Positions 16,471-25,432 of a DNA stretch of 64,000 bases are shown one piece after another. Every line of letters starts with the position of its first letter. Position 1 is the stretch's first letter. The stretch comes from Streptomyces sp. NBC_01431 (GTDB lineage Bacteria > Actinomycetota > Actinomycetes > Streptomycetales > Streptomycetaceae). The DNA is taken from assembly GCF_036231355.1 (NCBI RefSeq), contig NZ_CP109496.1, positions 5,208,001-5,272,000 of the forward strand, written 5' to 3'. The translations under genes and the position numbers were made by a program. The notes below the pieces were generated by a model. That model had not been told where the DNA came from, did not search any database, and saw nothing but the letters and a program-made list of their open reading frames with translations.

Positions 16471-18066
16471 GTGAGACAGAGACGACAGCACAGGACACTC
16501 GCCCGGCTCCTCGGCTCGCTGGTCCTGGTGGCAGCCGCCGGGCTCACCAGCATCGGGGCCTCCGCGCCGCCCTCCGCGGCGGGCGCGCCCCGCCCCCTGG
16601 GCCAGATCGTCCCGGCGCCCGCCTCCGTCACCGCGGGCGGCTCCGCCTACACGATCGGCTCGGCCACCGTGATCCGTGTCGCCGCGGGCTCGCCCGAAAC
16701 CCAGCGGATCGGCGACTACCTGGCGGCCGTGCTGCGCCCCTCCACCGGGTACGCGCTGCCGGTCACCGGCGGCGCGGGCGCCGACGGGATCCGGCTGCTG
16801 CTCGGCGCGGGCGACAAGGCCCTGGGTGACGAGGGCTACCGGCTCACCTCAAGCAACGGCGCCGTCACCGTCACCGCCAACCAACCGGCCGGGCTCTTCC
16901 ACGGCGTACAGACCCTGCGGCAGCTGCTGCCCGCGGCCGTGGAGAAGAAGGGGAAGCAGCCCGGTCCCTGGAAGATCGCGGGCGGCACGATCACCGACTG
17001 GCCGCGCTATGCCTACCGGGGCGCGATGCTCGACGTCTCGCGACACTTCTTCGGCGTCGACCAGGTCAAGCGCTACATCGACCAGCTCGCCCTCTACAAG
17101 ATCAACACGCTGCATCTGCACCTCAGCGACGACCAGGGCTGGCGGATCGCCGTCGACTCCTGGCCGAGGCTCGCCGGCTACGGCGGCCAGACGCAGGTGG
17201 GCGGCGGCAAGGGCGGCTCCTACACCAAGGCCGACTACCAGGCGATCATCGCCTACGCCTCCGCCCACTATCTGCGGGTCGTCCCCGAGATCGACACGCC
17301 GGGCCACACCAACGCGGCCCTCGCCTCGTACGCCGAGCTCAACTGCAACGGCGTCGCGCCCCCGCTGTACACGGGCACCAACGTCGGCTTCAGTTCGCTG
17401 TGCGTGGCGAAGGCGGTGACGTACAAGTTCCTCGACGACGTGGTGCGCGAGATCGCCGCGATGACGCCCGGTCCCTACCTCCACATCGGCGGCGACGAGG
17501 CGCACTCCACGCCGCACTCCGACTATGTCGCCTTCATGGACAAGGTGCAGCCCATTGTCCAGAAGTACGGCAAGACCGTGATGGCCTGGCACGAGATCAC
17601 CGGGGCCACCCCGGTGCAGGGCGCGATCGCCCAGTACTGGGGCACGCTCGGCAACGAGGCGCAGGTCGCCGCCGCCGCCAAGGCCGGCACCAAGCTGGTG
17701 ATGTCGCCCGCGAACCACGCCTACCTCGACATGAAGTACGACGCGAAGTCTCCGCTCGGCACGAGCTGGGCCGGGTACGTCGACGTCGACAAGTCGTACG
17801 CGTGGGATCCGGCCACCTTCGTGAAGGGGGTGCCGGCGGGGGCCGTGCTCGGCGTCGAGGCGCCGATCTGGTCGGAGACGCTGACCAACAGCTCGCAGAT
17901 CGAGTACATGGCGTTTCCGCGGCTGCCGGGGATCGCGGAGATCGGGTGGTCGCCGGTGTCCACGCACGACTGGGCGTCGTACAAGGTGCGGCTGGCCCAG
18001 CAGGGCCCGAGGTTCACCGCGCTGGGCATCAACTACTACCGCTCGCCGGTGGTGCCCTGGGTGTGA
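16471..18066 (+). CDS. Secreted beta-N-acetylhexosaminidase (GH20)
   Basis: This 531-residue enzyme releases GlcNAc from chitobiose and chito-oligosaccharides outside the cell. A twin-basic start and hydrophobic core (residues 1-37, ending ...SAAGA) form the signal peptide. A GH20b N-terminal domain (about 45-170) is followed by the catalytic barrel beginning at YRGAMLDVSRHFF. The substrate-assisted catalytic pair is D342-E343 in HIGGDEAHS. GTG 16471 is chosen for the GAAGGGA ribosome-binding site and the signal peptide; the frame is open upstream. It follows a DasR-type site and complements the chitinase at 955. Confidence 0.93.
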   Translation: MRQRRQHRTLARLLGSLVLVAAAGLTSIGASAPPSAAGAPRPLGQIVPAPASVTAGGSAYTIGSATVIRVAAGSPETQRIGDYLAAVLRPSTGYALPVTGGAGADGIRLLLGAGDKALGDEGYRLTSSNGAVTVTANQPAGLFHGVQTLRQLLPAAVEKKGKQPGPWKIAGGTITDWPRYAYRGAMLDVSRHFFGVDQVKRYIDQLALYKINTLHLHLSDDQGWRIAVDSWPRLAGYGGQTQVGGGKGGSYTKADYQAIIAYASAHYLRVVPEIDTPGHTNAALASYAELNCNGVAPPLYTGTNVGFSSLCVAKAVTYKFLDDVVREIAAMTPGPYLHIGGDEAHSTPHSDYVAFMDKVQPIVQKYGKTVMAWHEITGATPVQGAIAQYWGTLGNEAQVAAAAKAGTKLVMSPANHAYLDMKYDAKSPLGTSWAGYVDVDKSYAWDPATFVKGVPAGAVLGVEAPIWSETLTNSSQIEYMAFPRLPGIAEIGWSPVSTHDWASYKVRLAQQGPRFTALGINYYRSPVVPWV

Positions 18067-18082
18067 GTTCTCCCGCGGTCCT

Positions 18083-18121
18083 CGAACGCCGGACGGGTCG
18101 CATGCGCCCGCCCGGCGTTCG
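18083..18121. terminator. Bidirectional terminator between GH20 gene and desD
   Basis: The arms at 18083-18097 and 18107-18121 pair at 14 of 15 positions around a 9-nt loop. Both neighbouring genes converge on it. Confidence 0.75.
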
Positions 18122-18133
18122 GCAGCGGGCGGG

Positions 18134-19945
18134 CTAGCCCGCGATCGGGTTGCGCAACGTGCCCACCAGCTGGAGCGCCCCCGCGGGGTCGGCCAGGTCG
18201 ACCATCTGGCGGTTGTCGCGGAGCTGGAGGCGGTTGAGGCAGGAAAGGGCGAAATCGTGCGCGAAGAGGTCGAACTGCTTGAAGGCGTCGGCCAGTTCGG
18301 GCCTGGCGGCCTGGTACGACCGTACACAGTTGGCCACCTCCGCCCAGAACGCGGACTCCTCAAGGACCCCTTCGGTGACCAGCGCCGCGTTCAGGAAGCG
18401 GAAGAAGCAGTCGAAGACGTCCGTGAAGACGGACAGGAGCTTCATGTCCTCGGGCACGTCCGCGCGGATGCGCTCCACGGCCGGCGGGAGCACCGCGTCC
18501 GGGTCCATCACCGCGATCTCCTCGGCGATGTCCTTGAAGATCGCCCGCGACACCGTGCCGTCCTCGGCGAGGACGAGGATCACGTTCTCGCCGTGCGGCA
18601 TGAAGACCAGGTCGTAGGCGTAGAAGGCGTGCAGGACGGGGACCAGGTACGCCTCCAGGTAGCCGCGCAGCCACTCGGTGGGGGTGCGGCCCGACTCGGC
18701 GATCAGGGCGCCCGCGAAGGACGCGCCGGTGTGGTCGGTGTGGAGCAGCGAGGCCATCGTGGCCAGCCGCTCGCCCGGCTCAAGGGACGGCACGGGGCTC
18801 TCGCGCCACAGCGCGGCCAGCATCTTGCGGTAGGGCGAGTACCGGTCGGTGGCCCGCTCGTACTGCTCGTGGTGGTACCCGATCGCCGCCCGCTCGCGGA
18901 TGATGGAGAACCGGGCCGCGCGGAACGTCTCGTCGGCCGCGATCACCCCCGCCAGCCAGTCGTTGATGGCGGGCGTCGCCTCCATGTACGCGGCCGAAAG
19001 CCCGCGCATGAAGCCCATGTTGAGGACGGAGAGAGCCGTCTTGACGTAGTGCTTGGCCGGGTCGCTGGTGTTGAAGAAGGTGCGGATCGACTGCTGGGCC
19101 AGGTAGTCGTCGTCGCCCTCGCCGAGCAGCACCAGGCGCTCCTGGGCGATCTCGGCGGCGAAGGTGACCGACAGCTTGTTCCACCACTGCCAGGGGTGCA
19201 CCGGCAGCAGGAGGAAGTCGTCCGCGTCCAGACCGCGTTCGGCCAGCCGAGCGGCGAACCGGTCCAGGGTGTCCTGGCCGAGTTCGGCGCGCATCAGCGC
19301 CTCGTGATCCAGGCCCGCGCCTGCCGTGAAGGTGGCGCGGTCGCGGCGGGCCGCCAGCCAGATCAACCGGACCGGGCTCGCGGTCTCCGGGGCGTACGAG
19401 AGGTACTCGTGGACGCCGAAGCCGAGCCGTCCGTTGTTGGCCACGAAGCAGGGGTGGCCCTCGGTCATGCCCGTCTCGACGGCCTGGAAGCCGGACCGGG
19501 CGAGCTCGGCGGAGGTGATCTCCGGCTTGGTCAGTTTGTACGCGGTGCCGGAGAGGGTGGAGGAGATCTCCTCCAGGTACACCGGCAGGATCTCGTCGCT
19601 CAGACCGAGCGCGGTGCGCATCTCGATGAAGAAGTCGAGTGCGTCGAGCGGGAGTTGGCCCTCGCGGCCGTGTCGCGATATGGACTCGGCGAACACCTGC
19701 CAGTGGTCGAGGGCGAAGCGGGACGCGGTGAAGCGGTACTCGACGCGGCCGTCGTCGCTCCGGACGCGAAACGCGGTCTCCCCCGGTCGAGCGCGGCCGG
19801 GACCTCGGGAAAGGCCGTCGCCGAGCGGCTCGGGCGTGAGCAGCCGCTCGTGGGCGAACTCGGCGAGTGCCTTGCGGATCAGCAGCCGGTTGGCCTCGGC
19901 CCAGCGCGCGGGGTTGAGGTGGGCGACCGCGGTCTCGGTGGTCAT
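18134..19945 (-). CDS. desD: Desferrioxamine synthetase DesD (NIS synthetase)
   Basis: This 603-residue IucA/IucC-type ATP-dependent synthetase is independent of non-ribosomal peptide synthetases. It joins N-hydroxy-N-succinyl (or acetyl) cadaverine units and closes the ring of desferrioxamine E/B. Visible family features are the FxxxHPWQWWN motif (LLLPVHPWQWWNKL), SIRTFFN, KHYVKTALSVLNM and the C-terminal FerA-like end. Its ATG overlaps the desC stop (ATGA). It is the last gene of desABCD and ends just before a terminator. Regulation is by the iron box upstream of desA. Confidence 0.95.
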   Translation of the reverse strand: MTTETAVAHLNPARWAEANRLLIRKALAEFAHERLLTPEPLGDGLSRGPGRARPGETAFRVRSDDGRVEYRFTASRFALDHWQVFAESISRHGREGQLPLDALDFFIEMRTALGLSDEILPVYLEEISSTLSGTAYKLTKPEITSAELARSGFQAVETGMTEGHPCFVANNGRLGFGVHEYLSYAPETASPVRLIWLAARRDRATFTAGAGLDHEALMRAELGQDTLDRFAARLAERGLDADDFLLLPVHPWQWWNKLSVTFAAEIAQERLVLLGEGDDDYLAQQSIRTFFNTSDPAKHYVKTALSVLNMGFMRGLSAAYMEATPAINDWLAGVIAADETFRAARFSIIRERAAIGYHHEQYERATDRYSPYRKMLAALWRESPVPSLEPGERLATMASLLHTDHTGASFAGALIAESGRTPTEWLRGYLEAYLVPVLHAFYAYDLVFMPHGENVILVLAEDGTVSRAIFKDIAEEIAVMDPDAVLPPAVERIRADVPEDMKLLSVFTDVFDCFFRFLNAALVTEGVLEESAFWAEVANCVRSYQAARPELADAFKQFDLFAHDFALSCLNRLQLRDNRQMVDLADPAGALQLVGTLRNPIAG

Positions 19946-20499
19946 CGGGCTGCCGCCTCTCCGGCTCGCGCCGTACGGAACTGCTCTCGGGTGCAGAAGG
20001 ACAGGTAGGCGTCCTTCTCGGGCTTGGCGATCCGTTTGGCGATCTCGAAGCCGACGGCCGCGTTGAGGACGTGCACCGCCTCGTTGCGCACGTCCGGTTC
20101 GACGACGACGCGCTCGGTGGCCGGGTCGGCGAACAGTTCCCGCATCACGGCGGTGATGACGGCCCGCGTGAAGCCGTGCACCGGGGTCTGGGTCGGGGCG
20201 ACCAGGAAGTGCATGCCGACGTCGCCCGGCAGCGGCTCGTACAGGCCGACGAGTTCGACGTGCGCCGGGTCGTAGCGCTCCATGAGGAAGGCGGGCTCGC
20301 CGTCGTGGAGGCCGATGAAGGCGTGGTGGTGGGGGTGCGCGGCTATCGCCATGTACTCGCGCTCGACGTCCTGGAGCTTCGCGTCCTGCATCAGCCAGAA
20401 CGCGGCCTTGGGGTGGGTCACCCAGGAGTGGACGAGCTCGGCGTCGGACAGGGTGTCGAGCGGCCGGAAGGCGAACGGGCCGGAGGCGGGGGTGTTCAT
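19942..20499 (-). CDS. desC: Acyl-CoA-dependent N-acyltransferase DesC
   Basis: This 185-residue GNAT/RhbD-like acyltransferase transfers succinyl or acetyl from CoA to N-hydroxycadaverine, forming the hydroxamate. The fold is seen in PFAFRPLDTLSDAELVHSWV, the MHFLVAPTQTPVHGFTRAVI acyl-CoA-binding stretch and VVVEPDVRNEAVHVLNAAVGF. ATG 20499 overlaps the desB stop (ATGA), and its own stop overlaps desD, so translation is coupled along the operon. A GTG or TTG further upstream in the same frame would run into desB and is not likely. Confidence 0.93.
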   Translation of the reverse strand: MNTPASGPFAFRPLDTLSDAELVHSWVTHPKAAFWLMQDAKLQDVEREYMAIAAHPHHHAFIGLHDGEPAFLMERYDPAHVELVGLYEPLPGDVGMHFLVAPTQTPVHGFTRAVITAVMRELFADPATERVVVEPDVRNEAVHVLNAAVGFEIAKRIAKPEKDAYLSFCTREQFRTARAGEAAAR

Positions 20500-21791
20500 A
20501 TGGCGAACTCCTGGAAGGCGATGGACTTCTCGACCGGGTAGTACGCGCGGCCGAGCAGCTCGCCGATGATGTACGCGTTGCGGTAGGCGCCCATGCCCAG
20601 GTCGGGCGAGGTGATGGAGTGGGTGTGCACGCCGGCGTTCTGGAGGAAGACGCCGTGGCCGGTGGTGTCGATGGAGTAGTTGCGGGCCACGTCGAAGCGC
20701 CCGCGGCCGTCGCGCCGCAGTCTGGCGGAGACGGGCTTCAGGAACTCCGGCTCGGCGTACTGGTAGCCGGTGGCGAGCACCAGGCCCTCGGTGGTGAGGG
20801 TGTAGTCCTTCTCCTGCTCCTCCTGGCGCAGACCGAGCGTGTATGTACCCCTGGTGGCGTCGTAACTCGTCGCCTTCAAAGCCGAGTTGGTGAGCAGTCG
20901 GGTGGGGACGGGGCCCTTGAGGTTCTTCTGGTAGAGCAGATCGAAGATGGCGTCGATCAGCTCCGAGTCGATCCCCTTGAAGAGCCCCTTCTGCGTCGCT
21001 TCGAGCCGGTAGCGGGTGGCCTCGGGCAGTGCGTGGAAGTAGTCGATGTACTCCGGAGACGTCATCTCCAGGGTCAGCTTGGTGTATTCCAGCGGGAAGA
21101 ACCGGGGCGAGCGCGTCACCCAGTTCAGCCGGTAGCCGTGGACGTCGATCTCGGAGAGCAGGTCGTAGTAGATCTCGGCGGCGGACTGTCCCGAGCCGAC
21201 GAGCGTGATCGACTCCTTGGCCTGGAGGGCCTCCTTGTGCTCCAGATAACGGGAGTTGTGCAGGAGGTCGCCGCCCAGGCCCCGGCAGGGCTCGGGGATG
21301 TGCGGCGGGGTGCCGGTGCCGAGGACGAGGCAGCGGGCGCGGAAGGTCTCGCCGGTGGTGGTAGCCACGGCGTACAGCTCGCTCCCCTCGTCGTACGTCA
21401 CCGACGCGACGCTCTGGCTGAAGCGGACGGAGCTCAGCTTCCCGGCGGCCCAGCGGCAGTAGTCGTTGTACTCGGTGCGCAGCGGATAGAAGTTCTCGCG
21501 GATGTAGAACGAGTACAACCGCCCTGATTCCTTCAGGTAGTTGAGGAAGGAGTACGGCGAGGTCGGGTCGGCCAGGGTGACCAGGTCGGAGAGGAACGGG
21601 GTCTGGAGGTGGGCGCCTTCGAGGAACATCCCGGAGTGCCACTCGAAGTCCGGCTTGGTCTCCAGGAAGAGGCCGGTCAGCTCGGCTATGGGCTCGGTGA
21701 GGCAGGCGAGGCCGAGGTTGAAGGGGCCGAGCCCGATCCCGATGAAGTCGTACGCCTCGGACGGGCCGGGGGCTTCAGGACGCGTGGACAA
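20496..21791 (-). CDS. desB: Cadaverine N-monooxygenase DesB
   Basis: This 431-residue flavoprotein hydroxylates one amine of cadaverine using FAD, NADPH and oxygen. FAD-binding GIGLGPFNLGLA lies near the N-terminus, the NADPH-binding GSGQSAAEIYYDLL in the middle, and the ATGYxxxxP-like LVLATGYQYAEPEFL near the C-terminus, as in the lysine/ornithine monooxygenase (IucD/SidA) family. The start is TTG 21791 with GGGAGA just upstream; it overlaps the desA 3' end by 17 bases. It acts in the cytosol between DesA and DesC. Confidence 0.94.
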   Translation of the reverse strand: MSTRPEAPGPSEAYDFIGIGLGPFNLGLACLTEPIAELTGLFLETKPDFEWHSGMFLEGAHLQTPFLSDLVTLADPTSPYSFLNYLKESGRLYSFYIRENFYPLRTEYNDYCRWAAGKLSSVRFSQSVASVTYDEGSELYAVATTTGETFRARCLVLGTGTPPHIPEPCRGLGGDLLHNSRYLEHKEALQAKESITLVGSGQSAAEIYYDLLSEIDVHGYRLNWVTRSPRFFPLEYTKLTLEMTSPEYIDYFHALPEATRYRLEATQKGLFKGIDSELIDAIFDLLYQKNLKGPVPTRLLTNSALKATSYDATRGTYTLGLRQEEQEKDYTLTTEGLVLATGYQYAEPEFLKPVSARLRRDGRGRFDVARNYSIDTTGHGVFLQNAGVHTHSITSPDLGMGAYRNAYIIGELLGRAYYPVEKSIAFQEFAI

Positions 21792-23223
21792 GGTTCTCTC
21801 CCAGGTACTGCTCGGCGTGGCCGGCGATCAGATCGAGGACGGCGGCGATGTCGGTGACGCTCGTCTCGGGGTTGAGCAAGGTGAACTTCAGGTACTGGCG
21901 GCCGCCGGACTTGGTCCCGGCGACGACCGCCTCGCCGGACGCGAAGAGCGCCTTGCGGGCGTAGAGGTTGGCGCGGTCGATCTCGGCGGGCGAGGTGACG
22001 GCGTTGGGGACGTAGCGGAAGACGAGGGTGGACAGGCAGGGCCGCACGACGACGTCGTACCGGGGGTCCCCTGCGAGCAATTCCCAGCCCTGCTCAGCCA
22101 GTTCACACACCTCGTCGAAGAGCGCGCCCACCCCGTCGGCGCCCATGGTGCGCAGGGTCATCCACAGCTTGAGGGCGTCGAAGCGGCGGGTGGTCTGGAG
22201 CGACTTGTCCACCTGGTTGGGGATGCGCTCCTCGGCGGCGCGGCGCGGGTTGAGGTAGTCGGCGTGGTAGGTGGCGTGGCGCAGCGTGGCCCCGTCGCGG
22301 ACCAGCACGGCGCTCGAACTGACCGGCTGGAAGAAGGACTTGTGGTAGTCGACGGTCACGGAGTCGGCGCGTTCGATGCCGTCGAGCAGGGTGCGGCGGG
22401 CGGGGGTGGGGGAGGCGAGCAGGCCGCATCCGTAGGCGGCGTCCACGTGCATCCAGGTGTCGTACTGGGCGCAGAGCTCGGCGATGCCGGGCAGCGGGTC
22501 GATGGAGCCGAAGTCGGTGGTGCCGGCGGTGGCGACGACCGCCATGGGGACGTTGCCCTCGCTGACGCAGCGCTCCAGGGCGCGGGCGAGCCCGACGCTC
22601 TGCATGCGCTTGGCGTGGTCGGTGGGGACGGCGATCACGGCATCGCGGCCGAGGCCGAGGAGCTGGGCGGACTTCTGCACGCTGAAGTGGCTGCACTCGG
22701 AGGCGAAGATGCGCAGTTTCGCGAGGTCGGCGGTCTTGGCCTCCTCGCGGGCCAGGAGCAGCGCCTGGAGGTTGGACTGGGTGCCGCCGCTGGTGAACAC
22801 GCCGTCGGCGGCGGGTCCGAACCCGATCCGGCCGTTGGTCCAGTCGATGAGGCGCCGCTCGATGAGGGTGCCGCCGGCGCTCTGGTCCCAGGTGTCCAGG
22901 GAGGAGTTGACGGCGGAGAGCACCGCCTCGCCGAGCACCGCCGGGATGACGACGGGGCAGTTGAGGTGGGCGAGGTAGCGGGGGTGGTGGAAGTAGACGG
23001 CGTCGCGGAGGTAGACGTCCTCCAGCTCGTCCAGGACGGCGGAGGTGTCGTTGAGGGGGGTGTCGAGGTCGATGGCGTCGATGAGCGGCGCGAGGTCGTC
23101 GACGCCCGCTCCGGTGAACGGCCGCCGGGTCGTGGCGAGTTTGGTCGCCACCCGCTCGACCCCTTCGGTCACGGAGCGACGGTAGTGCTCCGCGGTGGTG
23201 TCGTTGAGCAGGTGCGAGCGCAT
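21775..23223 (-). CDS. desA: Lysine decarboxylase DesA (PLP)
   Basis: This 482-residue group II (glutamate/DOPA-type) PLP decarboxylase makes cadaverine from lysine, the first step of desferrioxamine synthesis. The active-site lysine is in TVDYHKSFFQPV. The PLP contacts HVDAAYG and FTSGGTQSNLQALLLAR are also visible. It begins with ATG 23223 and is the first gene of desABCD. An iron box lies 75 bases before the start, so the operon should be repressed by DmdR1/IdeR with Fe2+. Confidence 0.95.
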   Translation of the reverse strand: MRSHLLNDTTAEHYRRSVTEGVERVATKLATTRRPFTGAGVDDLAPLIDAIDLDTPLNDTSAVLDELEDVYLRDAVYFHHPRYLAHLNCPVVIPAVLGEAVLSAVNSSLDTWDQSAGGTLIERRLIDWTNGRIGFGPAADGVFTSGGTQSNLQALLLAREEAKTADLAKLRIFASECSHFSVQKSAQLLGLGRDAVIAVPTDHAKRMQSVGLARALERCVSEGNVPMAVVATAGTTDFGSIDPLPGIAELCAQYDTWMHVDAAYGCGLLASPTPARRTLLDGIERADSVTVDYHKSFFQPVSSSAVLVRDGATLRHATYHADYLNPRRAAEERIPNQVDKSLQTTRRFDALKLWMTLRTMGADGVGALFDEVCELAEQGWELLAGDPRYDVVVRPCLSTLVFRYVPNAVTSPAEIDRANLYARKALFASGEAVVAGTKSGGRQYLKFTLLNPETSVTDIAAVLDLIAGHAEQYLGENLVHAS

Positions 23224-23297
23224 GCGGGTGTCCTCCCGGATCGGGGGTGCGGGCCCTCCGGACTGGAAGGAATGGGGCGAGGGCCGCGATCTCGAAG

Positions 23298-23316
23298 TGA
23301 GGTTAGCCTAACCTAA
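23298..23316 (-). promoter_or_regulatory. Iron box (DmdR/IdeR operator) of desABCD
   Basis: On the minus strand the 19 bases differ from the iron-box consensus TTAGGTTAGGCTAACCTAA at one position (penultimate base C). It lies 75 bases upstream of the desA ATG. Fe2+-loaded DmdR1 is known to bind such sites in Streptomyces. Confidence 0.93.
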
Positions 23317-23450
23317 CTAGCGACCTCAATCCGGGGGCAGCCCTCTTTGGCCATTCACCCGCTCGTTGGGGCGGGTTGAACGAAGCCCTTCAGGGGGCCG
23401 GGCCGACCAACCGCGATCCGCGGGCGGGCCCGGAAGTGCCCGGAGGCGCG

Positions 23451-24290
23451 CTACGCCGCCGCGCGGAGTTCGTCCTCCGAACGGCCGCGGCGCCAGTAGC
23501 CGACGAAGGTGACCCGGGCCCGGTCGATGCCTCGCTCGTTCACGAAGTGCCGCCGCAGCGAACGCACTTCGGATGCCTCGCCCGCGATCCATACGTAGGG
23601 GGAGGCCCCGGGCAGGGTCGCGGCACCGATGGAGCCCAGTGCGGACGAACCCGTCAGCCACGTCACCTCGGCGGCGGCCCGGGTCGGCAGGGCCAGGCGG
23701 TCGCCTTCGTGGGGGACCGAGAGCCAGATGTGCGCCGGGGTCCCGGCCGGGAGCCATTCGAGGATGGCAGCCGTGGCCGGCAGGGCGGTCTCGTCGGCCC
23801 AGATGACCACGGAGTCGGTCCCGGCGGGCGGCCGGAAGCGTACCGCCGTGTTGTCCTCAATCGCCGGTCCCAGCACGGTCACCCGCGCCCCCGGCCGCAC
23901 CGAGCCCGCCCAGCGGCAGGCGGGCCCGCCGTCGGCGTGCAGGGCGAAGTCGATGTCGATCTCGCCGGGTCCGCCGTCGGGGCCGCGGCGCTGCGCGCGG
24001 ACCGTGTACGAACGCATCACGGCCCGCACGTCGTCGGGCAGCCCGCGGTAGGCGCCCCACCAGTTCTCGGCGCAGTCGGCCGACGGGAGTACGGGGGCCT
24101 CCTGGCCGGGGTGCGGCAGGAAGAGCGACAGGCTCTGGTCGCGGCCCCCGGCGGCGAAGGACGCGAGGTCCTCGCCGCCGGAGCCGGTGAAGGTGACCCG
24201 CGTCAGCGACGGGCCGAGCCGCCGGGCCCGAACCACGCGCAGGTCGAAGAGACGGAAGGGGGCGGTGGTGGTCCCGGCGGGTGTCGGCAC
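23451..24290 (-). CDS. desF: Siderophore-interacting protein, ferric-siderophore reductase DesF
   Basis: This 279-residue member of the SIP (ViuB/YqjH-like) family has an N-terminal FAD-binding barrel (RVTFTGSGGEDL, the flavin motif RSYTVRA and EIDIDFALHADGGPACRWA) and a C-terminal NAD(P)H-type domain with VIWADETALPA and YVWIAGEASEVRSLRRHF. Such enzymes reduce Fe3+ in imported ferrioxamine to release the iron in the cytosol. The GTG at 24290 begins 2 bases after the desE stop, so the two genes are one transcription unit. The tail after GYWRRGRSEDE is short, as usual. Confidence 0.9.
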   Translation of the reverse strand: MPTPAGTTTAPFRLFDLRVVRARRLGPSLTRVTFTGSGGEDLASFAAGGRDQSLSLFLPHPGQEAPVLPSADCAENWWGAYRGLPDDVRAVMRSYTVRAQRRGPDGGPGEIDIDFALHADGGPACRWAGSVRPGARVTVLGPAIEDNTAVRFRPPAGTDSVVIWADETALPATAAILEWLPAGTPAHIWLSVPHEGDRLALPTRAAAEVTWLTGSSALGSIGAATLPGASPYVWIAGEASEVRSLRRHFVNERGIDRARVTFVGYWRRGRSEDELRAAA

Positions 24291-24292
24291 GG

Positions 24293-25321
24293 TCAGGCGA
24301 CCTTCTTCGCGTTCTCGATGGCCTGTGCGAGCGCGTCGACGATCGGGGCGACCCGCGCGTAGGAGTAGATCGGCTCGGTCAGGCGCGGCACGACCTGATG
24401 GGCCTTGACGGCGGGCAGCCGGCCCCAGGTGGGCTTGTTGCCGAGGTCGCCGGGCTGGAGGGTGCCGGTGCGGTTGTCCATCAGGATCAGATCCGCCGGG
24501 TACTTGGCGACGTTCTCCCAGCTGAGCGATTCGAAGAAGCCCTGCGCGTCGACCTTCGGGGTGACGAACTGGACGCCGAGCTCCTGGAAGTACCGGGTGT
24601 CACAGCTCCGCTTGGCCTCGGAGACGTAGAACAGGTCGGGGCTCGCGGAGCCCAGCAGGACCCTGATGCCCGGGTTGGCCTTGGCGGCGGCGCGCAGCCG
24701 CGCGGAGGCTTTCTCGAAGGCGGCCTTGGCGGCGGTCACCTTGGGTGCGTTCAGGTCGGCGCCAAGGGACTTGGCGAGGTCCGCGCGGCGCTGTAGAGCG
24801 GTGGGCATGCTCTGGTCGGCCGCCCACAGGGCGGCGCTGGGGGCGAGCTTGAGGATCTTGTCCTTGCTGTTGTCGGGCACGTACCAGAGGACGTCCTTCT
24901 GCCACATGTCGGTGAGCAGCACGTCGGGCTGGAGCGCCGCGTACTTCTCGACGCTGAACTCGCCGTAGGTGTTGCCGATGATCTCGACCTCGCTGATGTC
25001 GAGGCCTCCGGCCTGCACATCGGCCTTGCCATCCTTGGTCTTCGTCGGCCCGAACACGCCCTTGACCTGGATCCCGTAGTCGAAGAGGGCGGCCGCGGTA
25101 CCGGTGTACGCGACGATGTTCTTCGGCATGGACTTGGTCCGGGCCGTCTGGCCGCGGTCGTCCTTGAAGGACCAGGGCCCGGACTTGGCGGCCGCCTGGT
25201 CCCCACTCGCCGTGCCGTCCTTCTTGCCGCCGCAGGCGGTCAGCGCCGCCCCGATCCCGAGGGCCCCGCCCATGGCCAGCAGGCTGCGACGGGTGGGCAG
25301 GGACGCTCGGGCAAAGGGCAT
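24293..25321 (-). CDS. desE: Ferrioxamine-binding lipoprotein DesE
   Basis: This 342-residue periplasmic-binding-protein-type (BtuF/FhuD-like) receptor is tethered to the membrane. The N-terminus has twin arginine-like RRSLLAMGG followed by a lipobox ALTAC, so export could be by Tat before lipidation. The mature part starts with a Gly/Lys-rich tether, then KNIVAYTGTAAALFDYGI and the helix-linked two-lobe fold. It binds ferrioxamine B/E and delivers it to an ABC permease that is not encoded here. It is the first gene of desE-desF and is preceded by an iron box 60 bases upstream. Confidence 0.92.
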   Translation of the reverse strand: MPFARASLPTRRSLLAMGGALGIGAALTACGGKKDGTASGDQAAAKSGPWSFKDDRGQTARTKSMPKNIVAYTGTAAALFDYGIQVKGVFGPTKTKDGKADVQAGGLDISEVEIIGNTYGEFSVEKYAALQPDVLLTDMWQKDVLWYVPDNSKDKILKLAPSAALWAADQSMPTALQRRADLAKSLGADLNAPKVTAAKAAFEKASARLRAAAKANPGIRVLLGSASPDLFYVSEAKRSCDTRYFQELGVQFVTPKVDAQGFFESLSWENVAKYPADLILMDNRTGTLQPGDLGNKPTWGRLPAVKAHQVVPRLTEPIYSYARVAPIVDALAQAIENAKKVA

Positions 25322-25380
25322 GACGGGTCCGCTTTCATACGTACGACGCGCCGGGGACCGGCCACCGGCTGGGTGCGAAC

Positions 25381-25399
25381 ATAGGTTAGCCTAACCTCA
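25381..25399 (-). promoter_or_regulatory. Iron box of desEF
   Basis: The 19-bp sequence matches the iron-box consensus at 17 of 19 positions, the differences being near the outer ends. It lies 60 bases upstream of the desE ATG, so both desABCD and desEF are under Fe2+/DmdR control. Confidence 0.9.
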
Positions 25400-25432
25400 T
25401 TAGCTGTCCAGTGGCCGCCCGCCCGCCGGGGT

